From assembly GCA_910588285.1 (NCBI GenBank), contig CAJUQB010000068.1:16107-25268 (forward strand): DNA of 9,162 bases, given 5' to 3'. The stretch's first letter is position 1, and each line of letters begins with the position of its first letter. Under the pieces are notes generated by a model, which was not told where the DNA came from, ran no database searches, and worked only from the letters and a program-made list of their open reading frames with translations. Position numbers and translations under genes: made by a program. The DNA comes from an uncultured Lachnospiraceae bacterium. GTDB taxonomy: Bacteria > Bacillota > Clostridia > Lachnospirales > Lachnospiraceae. Positions 1 to 6,786 of the stretch are shown here, piece by piece.

Positions 1-2
1 CA

Positions 3-1121
3 GTGGCTCAGGAGATTCTGGTGCAGCAGGTGACAAACCGGATGGAGCCGCCGGTTCCCGTTGAAGAGCTGACAAAAGAAAACATAGGAGCATTTTTCCA
101 AAGGGAGGGTGTAACCCGGGCCTGGACGAAGGAGGAATGCGATGGGAAACTGCCTTATAAAAAGGAATTCTCCTTCTTGGCGGATGACGGCAGGACAGAG
201 ACGCCCAAGGAGGGAGGTATTATTACCTTTGAGGAGATCCGAAAGGATCCTTCCAGGATCCCCTCCTTTGTGTCCCAGATGACTAACCGGCAGTTGGCCC
301 GTCTCTCCTGCGGGGGCGGCACGGGCTGGGGCCTGGAGGATCGAGGATATGCAGGGCGAGTGTGTAATACAGGAAGCCTGAAGGATTATGGAATCCGCCA
401 GTACAACCTTGCAGACGGTAATAATGGGCTGAATATGAATGGGCCAAATATTGGATTTCCGGTTTCCACGGTAATGTGCGCATCCTACAATGAGGAGCTG
501 ATGTACCAGGAGGGACGCGCCATTGCAAAGGAGGCGGCGGACATGGAGCTCCATTGTATCCTGGCGCCAGCCATGAACCTACAGAGAAATCCTCTGTGTG
601 GCCGTCATTGTGAATATTTCAGTGAAGATCCCTACCTGACGGGCCGGATGGCCGGACAGCAGAGCCGGGGTCTGGAGGAGGGCGGCATAGCCTCCTGCAT
701 GAAGCATTTTTGTGCCAACAATGCGGAGACTCTCCGGAACAGCAACCATAGCATCATCACAGAGCGGACACTGCGGGAAATGTATCTGCGGCCTTTTGAA
801 TATGCATTTTCGGTTCAGATGCCGGCTTCTATGATGACCGGATACAATGCGGTGAACGGGTACTACTGCTCCAACAGCCAGGAGCTTCTGCGGGGGATCC
901 TGCGGGAGGAGATGGGCTACAGGGGGTATGTGATGACCGATTGGGGCGGCTATGGAGACGAGGGCTTAAGCGCGCTGGCCTCGGCGGGGATCTCATTGAT
1001 CACGCCGGGAGATAGCAAGGAGGAGTTTGCCGGGCCAATCGAAAAGGCCCTGGATGACGGAATCCTTTCCAGGAAGGCTGTGGAAGAAAATCTGTGTGCA
1101 TTTTTGGCAACGATTGTGTGA
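3..1121 (+). CDS. GH3 beta-glycosidase, catalytic barrel at the C-terminus (5' truncated by the window)
   Basis: The reading frame is open to the left edge, so the GTG at position 3 is probably internal. What remains is about 75 residues of linker followed by a complete GH3 (beta/alpha)8 barrel. Visible landmarks (numbered from position 3) are ADG with Asp138, which matches the substrate-binding Asp; GRHCEYFSEDPYLTG at 200-214; KHF at 234-236; and VMTDW at 310-314, where Asp313 is the expected nucleophile. The protein ends about 60 residues after the nucleophile, with no alpha/beta-sandwich domain behind it. This is the permuted order known from Ruminococcus albus-type GH3 beta-glucosidases, in which sandwich and fibronectin-like domains precede the barrel and the acid/base lies upstream, here outside the window. 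The enzyme would hydrolyse beta-glucosides or a related beta-glycoside; specificity cannot be read. Family call is firm; location in the cell is unknown because the N-terminus is missing. Confidence 0.92.
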   Translation: MAQEILVQQVTNRMEPPVPVEELTKENIGAFFQREGVTRAWTKEECDGKLPYKKEFSFLADDGRTETPKEGGIITFEEIRKDPSRIPSFVSQMTNRQLARLSCGGGTGWGLEDRGYAGRVCNTGSLKDYGIRQYNLADGNNGLNMNGPNIGFPVSTVMCASYNEELMYQEGRAIAKEAADMELHCILAPAMNLQRNPLCGRHCEYFSEDPYLTGRMAGQQSRGLEEGGIASCMKHFCANNAETLRNSNHSIITERTLREMYLRPFEYAFSVQMPASMMTGYNAVNGYYCSNSQELLRGILREEMGYRGYVMTDWGGYGDEGLSALASAGISLITPGDSKEEFAGPIEKALDDGILSRKAVEENLCAFLATIV

Positions 1122-1217
1122 AATGTGTAATGTAGATCAACACCAGTCTACACGTTATTAGTGGACAGATACAGGTCATGTTTGCATCTGTCGGTGAAAG
1201 GGCGGTCTTGATATAAT
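1121..1217 (+). promoter_or_regulatory. Promoter module A with inverted-repeat operator and TATAAT -10
   Basis: A -10 box TATAAT lies at 1212-1217 with no recognisable -35 (the 1189-1194 position reads TGTCGG). Centred about 45 nt before the expected start site is an inverted repeat: GACAGAT (1164-1170), a 15-nt spacer, and ATCTGTC (1186-1192), ending 20 nt before the -10. A second small inverted repeat, TGTAGA/TCTACA, lies at 1131-1136 and 1147-1152. The whole stretch aligns without gaps to 2577-2673 in front of the GH9 gene. Lack of a -35 with a palindrome over that position suggests an activator-dependent promoter (inference). It begins immediately at the GH3 stop codon. Confidence 0.75.
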
Positions 1218-1219
1218 AT
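1213..1219. repeat. Left 7-bp direct repeat ATAATAT (putative target-site duplication)
   Basis: ATAATAT at 1213-1219 is repeated exactly at 1423-1429, directly outside the terminal inverted repeats of the 203-bp element. The next bases differ on both sides (T versus C before, G versus A after), so the repeat is exactly 7 bp. The left copy overlaps the -10 box of promoter A. Confidence 0.7.
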
Positions 1220-1422
1220 GATACCAGGGTCAAAAGGTCAATAAATCCGATGCAAGCTGGCTTGCAAGAGGATTTTTGAACTTGGGACCCGCAAAACACC
1301 GAAAAGTAGCCATTTTTCGTAGAAAAATGAGCGGATTTGAGGTGTTTTAGGATTGCGGGAGCATGAAATGCGGAGCAATCCGTGGTATCATAGGGGTCAA
1401 AATACCTTTTGACCCCAACATC
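1220..1422. mobile_element. 203-bp MITE-like structured element with terminal inverted repeats
   Basis: The ends GATACCAGGGTCAAAAGGT (1220-1238) and the reverse complement of 1404-1422 match at 15 of 19 bases, all four differences being transitions and the inner 12 identical. The element is flanked by 7-bp direct repeats and has no open reading frame. Its interior folds densely: AAATCC/GGATTT (1243-1248, 1270-1275) enclosing TGCAAG/CTTGCA with loop CTGG; CCCGC+AAAACACC (1288-1300) with GGTGTTTT (1341-1348) and GCGGG (1355-1359) enclosing CATTTTTC/GAAAAATG (1311-1329); and GGATTGC/GCAATCC (1350-1356, 1375-1381) enclosing GCAT/ATGC. It is too small to encode a transposase, so it would be moved in trans. 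It sits between the -10 box and the creatininase gene. Confidence 0.7.
1393..1416. repeat. Perfect 10-bp hairpin at the 3' end of the element
   Basis: GGGGTCAAAA (1393-1402), loop TACC, then TTTTGACCCC (1407-1416). It uses the right terminal inverted repeat as its 3' arm, so it competes with pairing of that arm to the left terminal repeat (1227-1238). There is no T-run behind it, so it is not a typical intrinsic terminator. Confidence 0.85.
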
Positions 1423-1429
1423 ATAATAT
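1423..1429. repeat. Right 7-bp direct repeat ATAATAT (putative target-site duplication)
   Basis: Exact copy of 1213-1219, directly after the right terminal inverted repeat. It supports transposition-type insertion of the element between the two copies. Confidence 0.7.
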
Positions 1430-1471
1430 AGAAGAGCTATTGAAGAGATCAAGAGACAGGAGGAAACCGAT

Positions 1472-2308
1472 ATGAGGACAAGAATTTATAACAAGATGAC
1501 AGAGAAAGAGGTTGAGGATTATCTGGCAAGGGGCGGGGACACCATGTTTCTTGCCATCGGTGTGGTGGAATGCCATGGGGCGCTGCCCATTGACTGCGAG
1601 ACGGTTGCGCCGGAGGCATATGCCAAGCTGTTAGCGGAGAAAGCAGATGGTCTGGCTATGATCAATATGCCCTATTTTTATCCGGGCGGGACCAATATCA
1701 GCAATGCCACCATCCAGATGAGCGTCCGCGGGGGGATCGATTATCTGATGCAGATCTGCCATTCTCTTGTGGATCAGGGCTTCAAACGGTTATTCTTAAT
1801 CAGCGGCCACGGGCCTTCCGTATGTACCATCGATGCTTTTTGCGTGGATTTTATGGCAGAGACATTGATCCATCCCTGTCATCTGATGTCCATGTTCATT
1901 GGCAGAGATTTTGATATTAATAAGGGCCTGCCCGGTGGGAATGAGGATTATATGCTGTATGGGGCCTATAAGATCATGGGGCAGATGGAATACCTGCCAA
2001 TTGTCCCAGACTCTGAGGAGACCAGCGCAGTGCGTTCGGAGGTAGATCCGGTTATGGACCGCTTTTCAAAGCTTTATGCTGCCAACAGAGGCTTTACAGC
2101 GCAGGTTTACTCCGATCCAAGCCAGCATGGCGGCGGTATAATTTTCAGAAGTGAGGAGGAACGTCTGGAAATCTGCACTAAGGGAGAGGAGCAAATGCGG
2201 AGCCGTGTAGACAATTGCAATATCATAGAGCTGAAGGAGGCCCTTGGGGAGTACCAGGATTATATCCAGCGGATGTATGAGAAGTATCCGAGAATCAAGG
2301 CGAAATAA
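1472..2308 (+). CDS. Creatininase-family metallo-amidohydrolase, atypical
   Basis: A 278-residue protein of usual length for the creatininase/creatinine amidohydrolase family, whose members hydrolyse cyclic or linear amides with two metal ions. The first metal motif is present as GVVECHGALPID: Glu33, His35 and Asp41 match the Glu, His and Asp ligands. The second motif, normally NGHGGN, reads SGHGPS (His113). The later HxGxxETS motif is replaced around 154-161 by PGGNEDYM; Glu158 may take the place of the ETS glutamate, but the His is missing. These changes suggest a divergent subfamily with its own substrate rather than a true creatininase. There is no signal peptide, so it is cytoplasmic. 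The start is fixed by AGGAGG at 1458-1463, 8 nt before ATG. It has its own promoter, interrupted by the 203-bp element, and a terminator behind it. Confidence 0.85.
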   Translation: MRTRIYNKMTEKEVEDYLARGGDTMFLAIGVVECHGALPIDCETVAPEAYAKLLAEKADGLAMINMPYFYPGGTNISNATIQMSVRGGIDYLMQICHSLVDQGFKRLFLISGHGPSVCTIDAFCVDFMAETLIHPCHLMSMFIGRDFDINKGLPGGNEDYMLYGAYKIMGQMEYLPIVPDSEETSAVRSEVDPVMDRFSKLYAANRGFTAQVYSDPSQHGGGIIFRSEEERLEICTKGEEQMRSRVDNCNIIELKEALGEYQDYIQRMYEKYPRIKAK

Positions 2309-2345
2309 GGGGAAGGATTCAGGGACAACAATTGAATATAAATCA

Positions 2346-2395
2346 AAAAGAGCAGTTCCGGCAGTATATGATGCAGGGACTGCGCTCTTCATTTT
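2346..2395 (+). terminator. Intrinsic terminator after the creatininase-family gene
   Basis: AGAGC (2349-2353) and AGTTCC (2354-2359) pair with GGGACT (2376-2381, one T:G wobble) and GCTCT (2384-2388), leaving a 2-nt bulge. An A-run precedes the stem and TTCATTTT follows it. It begins about 40 nt after the stop codon and separates this transcript from the GH9 operon. Confidence 0.7.
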
Positions 2396-2470
2396 GCAGA
2401 AGCTTGTAATCTGGAAAATCTTGATACGATTGGTCTGAAAGAAAATATAATTGAGCCTGAAGCATTAAAA

Positions 2471-2566
2471 AAATTTCCTGTATAATATTATGATACGCAA
2501 GGAGTGGTTCTATGTCAATCATCTGCTGAAGATTTCCTGTATCATTTGTTTATACGCAAAAAATGG
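2471..2566. repeat. Pair of degenerate 37-bp direct repeats, 59-bp offset
   Basis: Bases 2471-2507 and 2530-2566 match at 28 of 37 positions without gaps. Both carry ATTTCCTGTAT (2473-2483, 2532-2542) and ATACGCAA (2493-2500, 2552-2559). The first copy contains a perfect TATAAT (2481-2486), followed by AAGGAG and an ATG that opens only a five-codon frame (2512). The pair may be a decayed duplicated promoter and leader. No real gene is seen in 2397-2576. Confidence 0.6.
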
Positions 2567-2576
2567 CATAGCGGAA

Positions 2577-2673
2577 AAATGTGTAGCCTGGACTCCCGCC
2601 AGGCGATACGTCATCAATGGGCAGATACAAGTCACGTATGAATCTGCCGGAAGAGGGAAAAGCCTGATATGAT
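2577..2673 (+). promoter_or_regulatory. Promoter module B with inverted-repeat operator and TATGAT -10
   Basis: This copy aligns to promoter A at a constant offset of 1456. The operator arms are GGCAGAT (2620-2626) and ATCTGCC (2642-2648) with a 15-nt spacer; the 31-nt core matches copy A at 25 positions, and the A:T to G:C change in the arms is compensated on both sides. The -10 box TATGAT (2668-2673) follows after 20 nt, and no -35 is visible. A further hairpin, GCCTGG/CCAGGC, lies at 2586-2604. The ATG of the GH9 gene is 44 nt after the -10. Confidence 0.75.
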
Positions 2674-2717
2674 AATTAAGGAAAAATGATAAAGCTTAGA
2701 GAACAGGAGGAGCATAT

Positions 2718-5099
2718 ATGGCAACGGAAAAAATGACGGAAAGATACGGAATGCTTCTGGCAATGGAGGCGGAGGGAGGAAGGGAGCAATATGCGCTGTG
2801 GAAAAACAAGGAGGTTTTGGCCAGCCGCCGGCTTCTGGCCCTGGATACCCTGGAGGGGCTTACCCATGAGGGGATGGGCAGCATGGGTATCAGCCGTAAG
2901 AATTTGTACGGGAACCGTCCGACCCTCCATTTAGGCGGCAGCCACAATGACAAAAACGGCGGGTTCCGGAGCGGCTCCTGGTCTACCGGTGCAAATATCG
3001 TACATATGGATATGAAGAAGGAGGATCTTAGCGCCTATACCCGCGTCAGCATGTGGTGTTATGCCGATGTGGCTACCCGGCCCAATACATGGCTGTATTT
3101 TGTCCTCTGTAACGGGGAGGACGAGGCGGAAGGAATCGGGGGATTGGACAGCCGTACCGGGTTTAATGTGCCCAGCCGCCAGTGGTATCAGCTGATCTGG
3201 GAGTTCCATTCCCATCAGAGGGATGCGGTGCGGGAGTTTGTGCTGGTACATGATCCACAGGGGACACTGCCGGAGGATGACGACCGGTATGACATCTATT
3301 TCTCTGACTTGTGTGTGGAACAGGTAGAACCAGATTATGTGGACGGATGGGAGCTTGCGGACCGGATTGCTTATTGCCAGATCGGATATCTGCCGGACGC
3401 ACCCAAAAAGGCCGTGATGCAGAACGCAAATGGGTGCATATTCATGGTGAAAAATGCTAAGACCGGACGCATTGCTTTCACCGGGGAGGCAGAAACGGTC
3501 CAGACCGATCTTGGAACCTATCAGGTACTGGATTTTTCCGGCCTCCAGTCCTCCGGCGAATATATTTTGTCTGCCGACGGAAGGAGCACCTATCCCTTCC
3601 CCATTGGAACCCATGTGCTGGCATCCCCCATCTGGAAAAACCTGAATTTTTTCTATCAGGAGCGGTGTGGATGCGAGGTACCAGGGCTTCATGGCCCTTG
3701 CGGGAGGACAGATTTTATCAAGCACCCGGATGGCATCCGCAGCCTCAATGCAGCAGGCGGCTGGCATGACGCGGGGGATCTCTGCCAGGAGCTTTGTACC
3801 ACGGCAGATGCCATTACAGCCATGCTGGATCTGGCGGAGCACCTGGAGGAGAAGGATCCTGCCCTAAAGGACCGTGTCCTGGAGGAGGCCAAATACGGGC
3901 TGGACTGGATCTTAAAAACCCGCTTTGGGGATGGGTATTACGCCTTTGGCTCCGGCCATATGCGCTGGGACGGCAATGTCCTTGGGGAGGAGGAAGAGGA
4001 TCCCTTTGGCGGGTTCTTGAGGAAAGCGACGAATGAAGCCTTTGGCAATTGGTTCCGAGCAGGGGTGGAGGCCCAGGGCGCCATTGTTTTCCGGGAAGGC
4101 AATGAGCGGTATGCCCGTCTCTGTGAAAAGGCAGCTTGGGAGGATTTTGCCTTTGCATTGGAAATGGAGGGGGAGGCGGAATATGAGCTGCGCCGGGGTA
4201 ACACGGCAACCCATGAGCTGCAGACCCTCAGTCATAAGGGCTTTGCAGCAGTCATGCTCTATCGGGCTACCGGAAGGGAAGAATATCTGGAGATTGCCGC
4301 ACAGACGGCCAGGCTGGTGCTGAACTGCCAGCAGCAGGAGCTTCCGGATTGGGATATTCCTCTGCGGGGATTTTTCTGGTGTGAGCAGGAGCATGTGCAT
4401 ATTGCGGCCTATGAGCATCAGTCGGCAGAGCAGGCGCCTATTGTATTCCTGGTGCGGCTGTTGGAGGAAGCTCTGGCACATCCCGACGCGGAGCTGTGGG
4501 AGCAGGGCTGCCAGTATTATGCGGAGTATATCAAAAATACGGCGGATATGGTACAGCCCTTTGGCCTGCTGCCCAGTGCCATTTACAGTATCCGCATGGA
4601 ACCGCCGGTGAATACCATGCGGTTTGAGGGGGAGGCGCATGTACGGAAGCTTTATCATGATTCCATCGCCAATGGAATCCGTCTCTCGGAAGAATATTAC
4701 ATGCGGCGGATGCCGGTATCGTCAGAGCTGTTGCGGGGATTTTTTGCTCCGGTATTTGCAAAAGCAACTGCGGTGGGTGAACTGTCCCGTCTGTTCCATG
4801 ATAAGCAGCTGCGTGATATTGCATTGGAGCAGATTTCCTGGATGCTGGGAAAGAACCCCTTTGCACGTTCGGATATGTATGGAGAGGGCTATGGTTTCCA
4901 GCCGTTATATACGCCATACAGCCCGGATATGGTGGGGGCCATCCCGGTGGGAATTCAGTCCCAGGGAGCCAAGGATGCGCCGTATCTTCCGGCAGACAAC
5001 CGTCCTACCTTTAATGAAGTATGGATCCACTCCAGCTCCCGTTTTTTATGGACGATGGCAAATCTTGTGGACTGGCTGCAGGATAGAGAGAAAGAGTGA
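2718..5099 (+). CDS. Cytoplasmic GH9 glycoside hydrolase with N-terminal accessory domains
   Basis: A 793-residue enzyme in three parts. Residues about 35-205 look like a beta-sandwich, carbohydrate-binding-like domain. Residues about 217-300, beginning RIAYCQIGYLPDAPKKA, are the Ig-like CelD_N domain usual in front of GH9. The GH9 (alpha/alpha)6 barrel runs from about 305 to 788. GGWHDAGD (347-354) gives Asp351 and Asp354, the usual base/nucleophile-water pair; LGKNPFARSDMYGEGYG (710-726) is the conserved late GH9 stretch; and Glu767 of NEVWI is the expected proton donor. There is no signal peptide, dockerin or anchor, so it should act inside the cell on imported oligosaccharides or glycosides, like cytoplasmic exo-acting GH9 enzymes, rather than as a secreted cellulase. 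The substrate is not readable. AGGAGG at 2705-2710 lies 7 nt before ATG. It is first in an operon with the MATE gene. Confidence 0.88.
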   Translation: MATEKMTERYGMLLAMEAEGGREQYALWKNKEVLASRRLLALDTLEGLTHEGMGSMGISRKNLYGNRPTLHLGGSHNDKNGGFRSGSWSTGANIVHMDMKKEDLSAYTRVSMWCYADVATRPNTWLYFVLCNGEDEAEGIGGLDSRTGFNVPSRQWYQLIWEFHSHQRDAVREFVLVHDPQGTLPEDDDRYDIYFSDLCVEQVEPDYVDGWELADRIAYCQIGYLPDAPKKAVMQNANGCIFMVKNAKTGRIAFTGEAETVQTDLGTYQVLDFSGLQSSGEYILSADGRSTYPFPIGTHVLASPIWKNLNFFYQERCGCEVPGLHGPCGRTDFIKHPDGIRSLNAAGGWHDAGDLCQELCTTADAITAMLDLAEHLEEKDPALKDRVLEEAKYGLDWILKTRFGDGYYAFGSGHMRWDGNVLGEEEEDPFGGFLRKATNEAFGNWFRAGVEAQGAIVFREGNERYARLCEKAAWEDFAFALEMEGEAEYELRRGNTATHELQTLSHKGFAAVMLYRATGREEYLEIAAQTARLVLNCQQQELPDWDIPLRGFFWCEQEHVHIAAYEHQSAEQAPIVFLVRLLEEALAHPDAELWEQGCQYYAEYIKNTADMVQPFGLLPSAIYSIRMEPPVNTMRFEGEAHVRKLYHDSIANGIRLSEEYYMRRMPVSSELLRGFFAPVFAKATAVGELSRLFHDKQLRDIALEQISWMLGKNPFARSDMYGEGYGFQPLYTPYSPDMVGAIPVGIQSQGAKDAPYLPADNRPTFNEVWIHSSSRFLWTMANLVDWLQDREKE

Positions 5100-5105
5100 T
5101 GATAC

Positions 5106-6467
5106 TTGAAATTATTCGTAAGAGATAAAAATTTTTACCGGACATTGATGATTCTGGCTGTGCCTATCGCCCTGCAGTCAATGATTACGGTGGGCGTCAA
5201 TATGATGGATAATATTATGCTGGGCAGCCTGGGAGAAATAAAAATGAGCGGCGTCACGCTGGCCAATAATTTTATCAGTATCTACCAATGCTGCTGTATG
5301 GGCTTTGGAATGGGGGCCAGCGTGATGACCAGCCGTTACTGGGGCATGAAAAATATCGCAAGCCTGAAAAAGACGGTATCCATTATGTTCCGGGGCGTAC
5401 TTTTGCTGGGATTGGCGTTTAGTATTGCAACACTGCTTATGCCATCCGGTATTATGGGGCTGTTTTCACCGGAGGATGCGGTAATACATGCCGGAGTGTC
5501 GTATTTTATGATTTCCATTCCCTGTTACCTGCTGATGGGCTATTCCATGACTACAAGTCTGGTGCTGCGAAGTGTGGGAAAGGCAAATATTCCATTGTTT
5601 TCTTCCATTGGGGCATTTTTTATCAACATATTTTTTAATTGGGTATTCATTTTTGGAAATCTGGGAGCTCCCAGGCTGGAGGAGCGGGGGGCGGCCCTGG
5701 GAACGCTGCTTGCAAGAATGTTTGAGTTTTGCTTCATCATGGGGTTCTTCTTTTTCCGGGAAAAAAATATCCGGTTCCGGCTCCGGGAGCTATGGATCAA
5801 ATGCTCTGACATTCTGCCGGAGTATATGAAGATTGCATTGCCGGTGCTGATCAGCGATACCCTGCTGGGCTTAGGGGGCAGTGTGGTAGCCATTGTAATG
5901 GGGCATATCGGGGCAGTTTTTGTGGCCGCAAATGCCATTACCGCAGTGGTGCAGCAGATATCTACGGTGGTAATCCAGGGGGTATGCCAGGCAAGCTGTA
6001 TTATGACCGGAAATACCCTGGGGGAAGGAAATGTGGAGAAGGCTCAGCGCCAGGGAGTAACCTTTGCGGCTCTTGGGTTTGTGATTGGGGCAGTGGGGTG
6101 CCTGCTGATTCTAATTTTGAAGAAGCCTATTATCGGTTTATACAATATTACGGATGAGACTAAGATTATGGCAGGGCATCTGATGGATGCGGTGGGATTT
6201 GTGGTGATTTTTCAGGCCATGAACAGTATCCTGACCAAAGGCCTTCTGCGGGGAGGCGGAGATACAAAGTTTTTGATGGTGGCGGACATTTTGTTCTTAT
6301 GGTGCGCCAGTATCCCCATAGGCGCATTAGCGGGATTGTACTTCCACTGGAGCGGCTTTGCGATTTATATCTGCCTGAAGCTGGATCAGTTTATCAAGAC
6401 AGTCTGGTGCCTCTTCCGGCTTCACAGCCGGAAATGGATCAAAAAGATCCGGCCTGCGGAGGAGTAG
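5106..6467 (+). CDS. MATE-family efflux transporter
   Basis: A 453-residue membrane protein with about 12 hydrophobic segments, the normal size and topology for MATE antiporters, which use Na+ or H+ gradients to export organic cations and metabolites. Family features include AVPIALQSMI in the first segment, LRSVGKANIPL (154-164), LGEGNVEKAQRQG (305-317) at the start of the second half, and LRGGGDTKF (381-389). The start is a TTG: an in-frame TGA at 5100-5102 blocks any earlier start, and the next Met (residue 14 or 15) would remove part of the first helix. The start lies 6 nt after the GH9 stop, with only a weak purine-rich stretch (AAAGAG) in front, so translation is probably coupled to GH9. 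Pairing with a cytoplasmic glycosidase suggests export of a released aglycone or toxic product (inference). Confidence 0.93.
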   Translation: MKLFVRDKNFYRTLMILAVPIALQSMITVGVNMMDNIMLGSLGEIKMSGVTLANNFISIYQCCCMGFGMGASVMTSRYWGMKNIASLKKTVSIMFRGVLLLGLAFSIATLLMPSGIMGLFSPEDAVIHAGVSYFMISIPCYLLMGYSMTTSLVLRSVGKANIPLFSSIGAFFINIFFNWVFIFGNLGAPRLEERGAALGTLLARMFEFCFIMGFFFFREKNIRFRLRELWIKCSDILPEYMKIALPVLISDTLLGLGGSVVAIVMGHIGAVFVAANAITAVVQQISTVVIQGVCQASCIMTGNTLGEGNVEKAQRQGVTFAALGFVIGAVGCLLILILKKPIIGLYNITDETKIMAGHLMDAVGFVVIFQAMNSILTKGLLRGGGDTKFLMVADILFLWCASIPIGALAGLYFHWSGFAIYICLKLDQFIKTVWCLFRLHSRKWIKKIRPAEE

Positions 6468-6577
6468 ATTTGTTTCATTCAAAAACTCTTTTGTCCCGCG
6501 ATGGCTCCCTGTCTTTTCTTTTTGGAGCTTGTTATGGAGTTTGCGTATATCGTAAGAACACAGCCAGGAATACGAAC

Positions 6578-6606
6578 AGCTGGGCCTGTTTTAGGCCGGC
6601 TTTATT
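6578..6606. other. GC-rich hairpin downstream of the MATE gene
   Basis: GGCCT (6583-6587), loop GTTTT, AGGCC (6593-6597), extended by AGC/GCT (6578-6580, 6599-6601) and followed on the plus strand by TTTATT. It could be a weak terminator for the GH9-MATE operon, about 110 nt after the stop. On the minus strand the same hairpin is followed after a few bases by GTTC, the type of tetranucleotide next to which IS91-family origin ends insert, so it could instead mark the end of the IS91 remnant. Nothing else is recognised in 6468-6786. Confidence 0.4.
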
Positions 6607-6786
6607 GTGTCCTAAGCTCTGCCCTCATTGTTTTACTGAGCTTTTTTATGACCTGGTTCGCCACAGTTTCAATGTCCTGGGAGGTCCCGCTGCCAGCCGT
6701 ATCGGAGCTTTTCGAAAAAAGTGCATGCTTTGCAGACCTTCTTACGGAGGCCTTTTGAAAATTGTATTCAGTGAAAAAGGTCCTTA

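Noticed and set aside
1393..1416. Strong hairpin considered as an intrinsic terminator
   Set aside because: No T-run on either strand; better explained as part of the terminal inverted repeat structure.
1220..1422. Element considered as a riboswitch or named ncRNA
   Set aside because: The terminal repeats, flanking duplication and restored spacing after removal argue for an insertion, and no known riboswitch core was recognised.
1000..1452. 150-codon minus-strand frame across the GH3 end and the 203-bp element
   Set aside because: No motifs, and it spans the inverted repeats and the promoter; it is an accidental frame.
2471..2566. Considered as a CRISPR array
   Set aside because: Only two degenerate copies; repeat identity is far too low for CRISPR and no cas gene is present.
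2490..2672. 60-codon plus-strand frame upstream of GH9
   Set aside because: Lies over the direct repeats and promoter module B, with no ribosome site and no recognisable protein features.
2931..3842. 303-codon minus-strand frame inside the GH9 gene
   Set aside because: Shadow of the GH9 coding frame, with no ribosome site and no family likeness; other frames within 2931-5099 are the same.
5096..5101. Overlapping GTG/ATG start for the MATE gene
   Set aside because: Both are out of frame with the MATE protein, and an in-frame TGA at 5100-5102 precludes any start before TTG at 5106.
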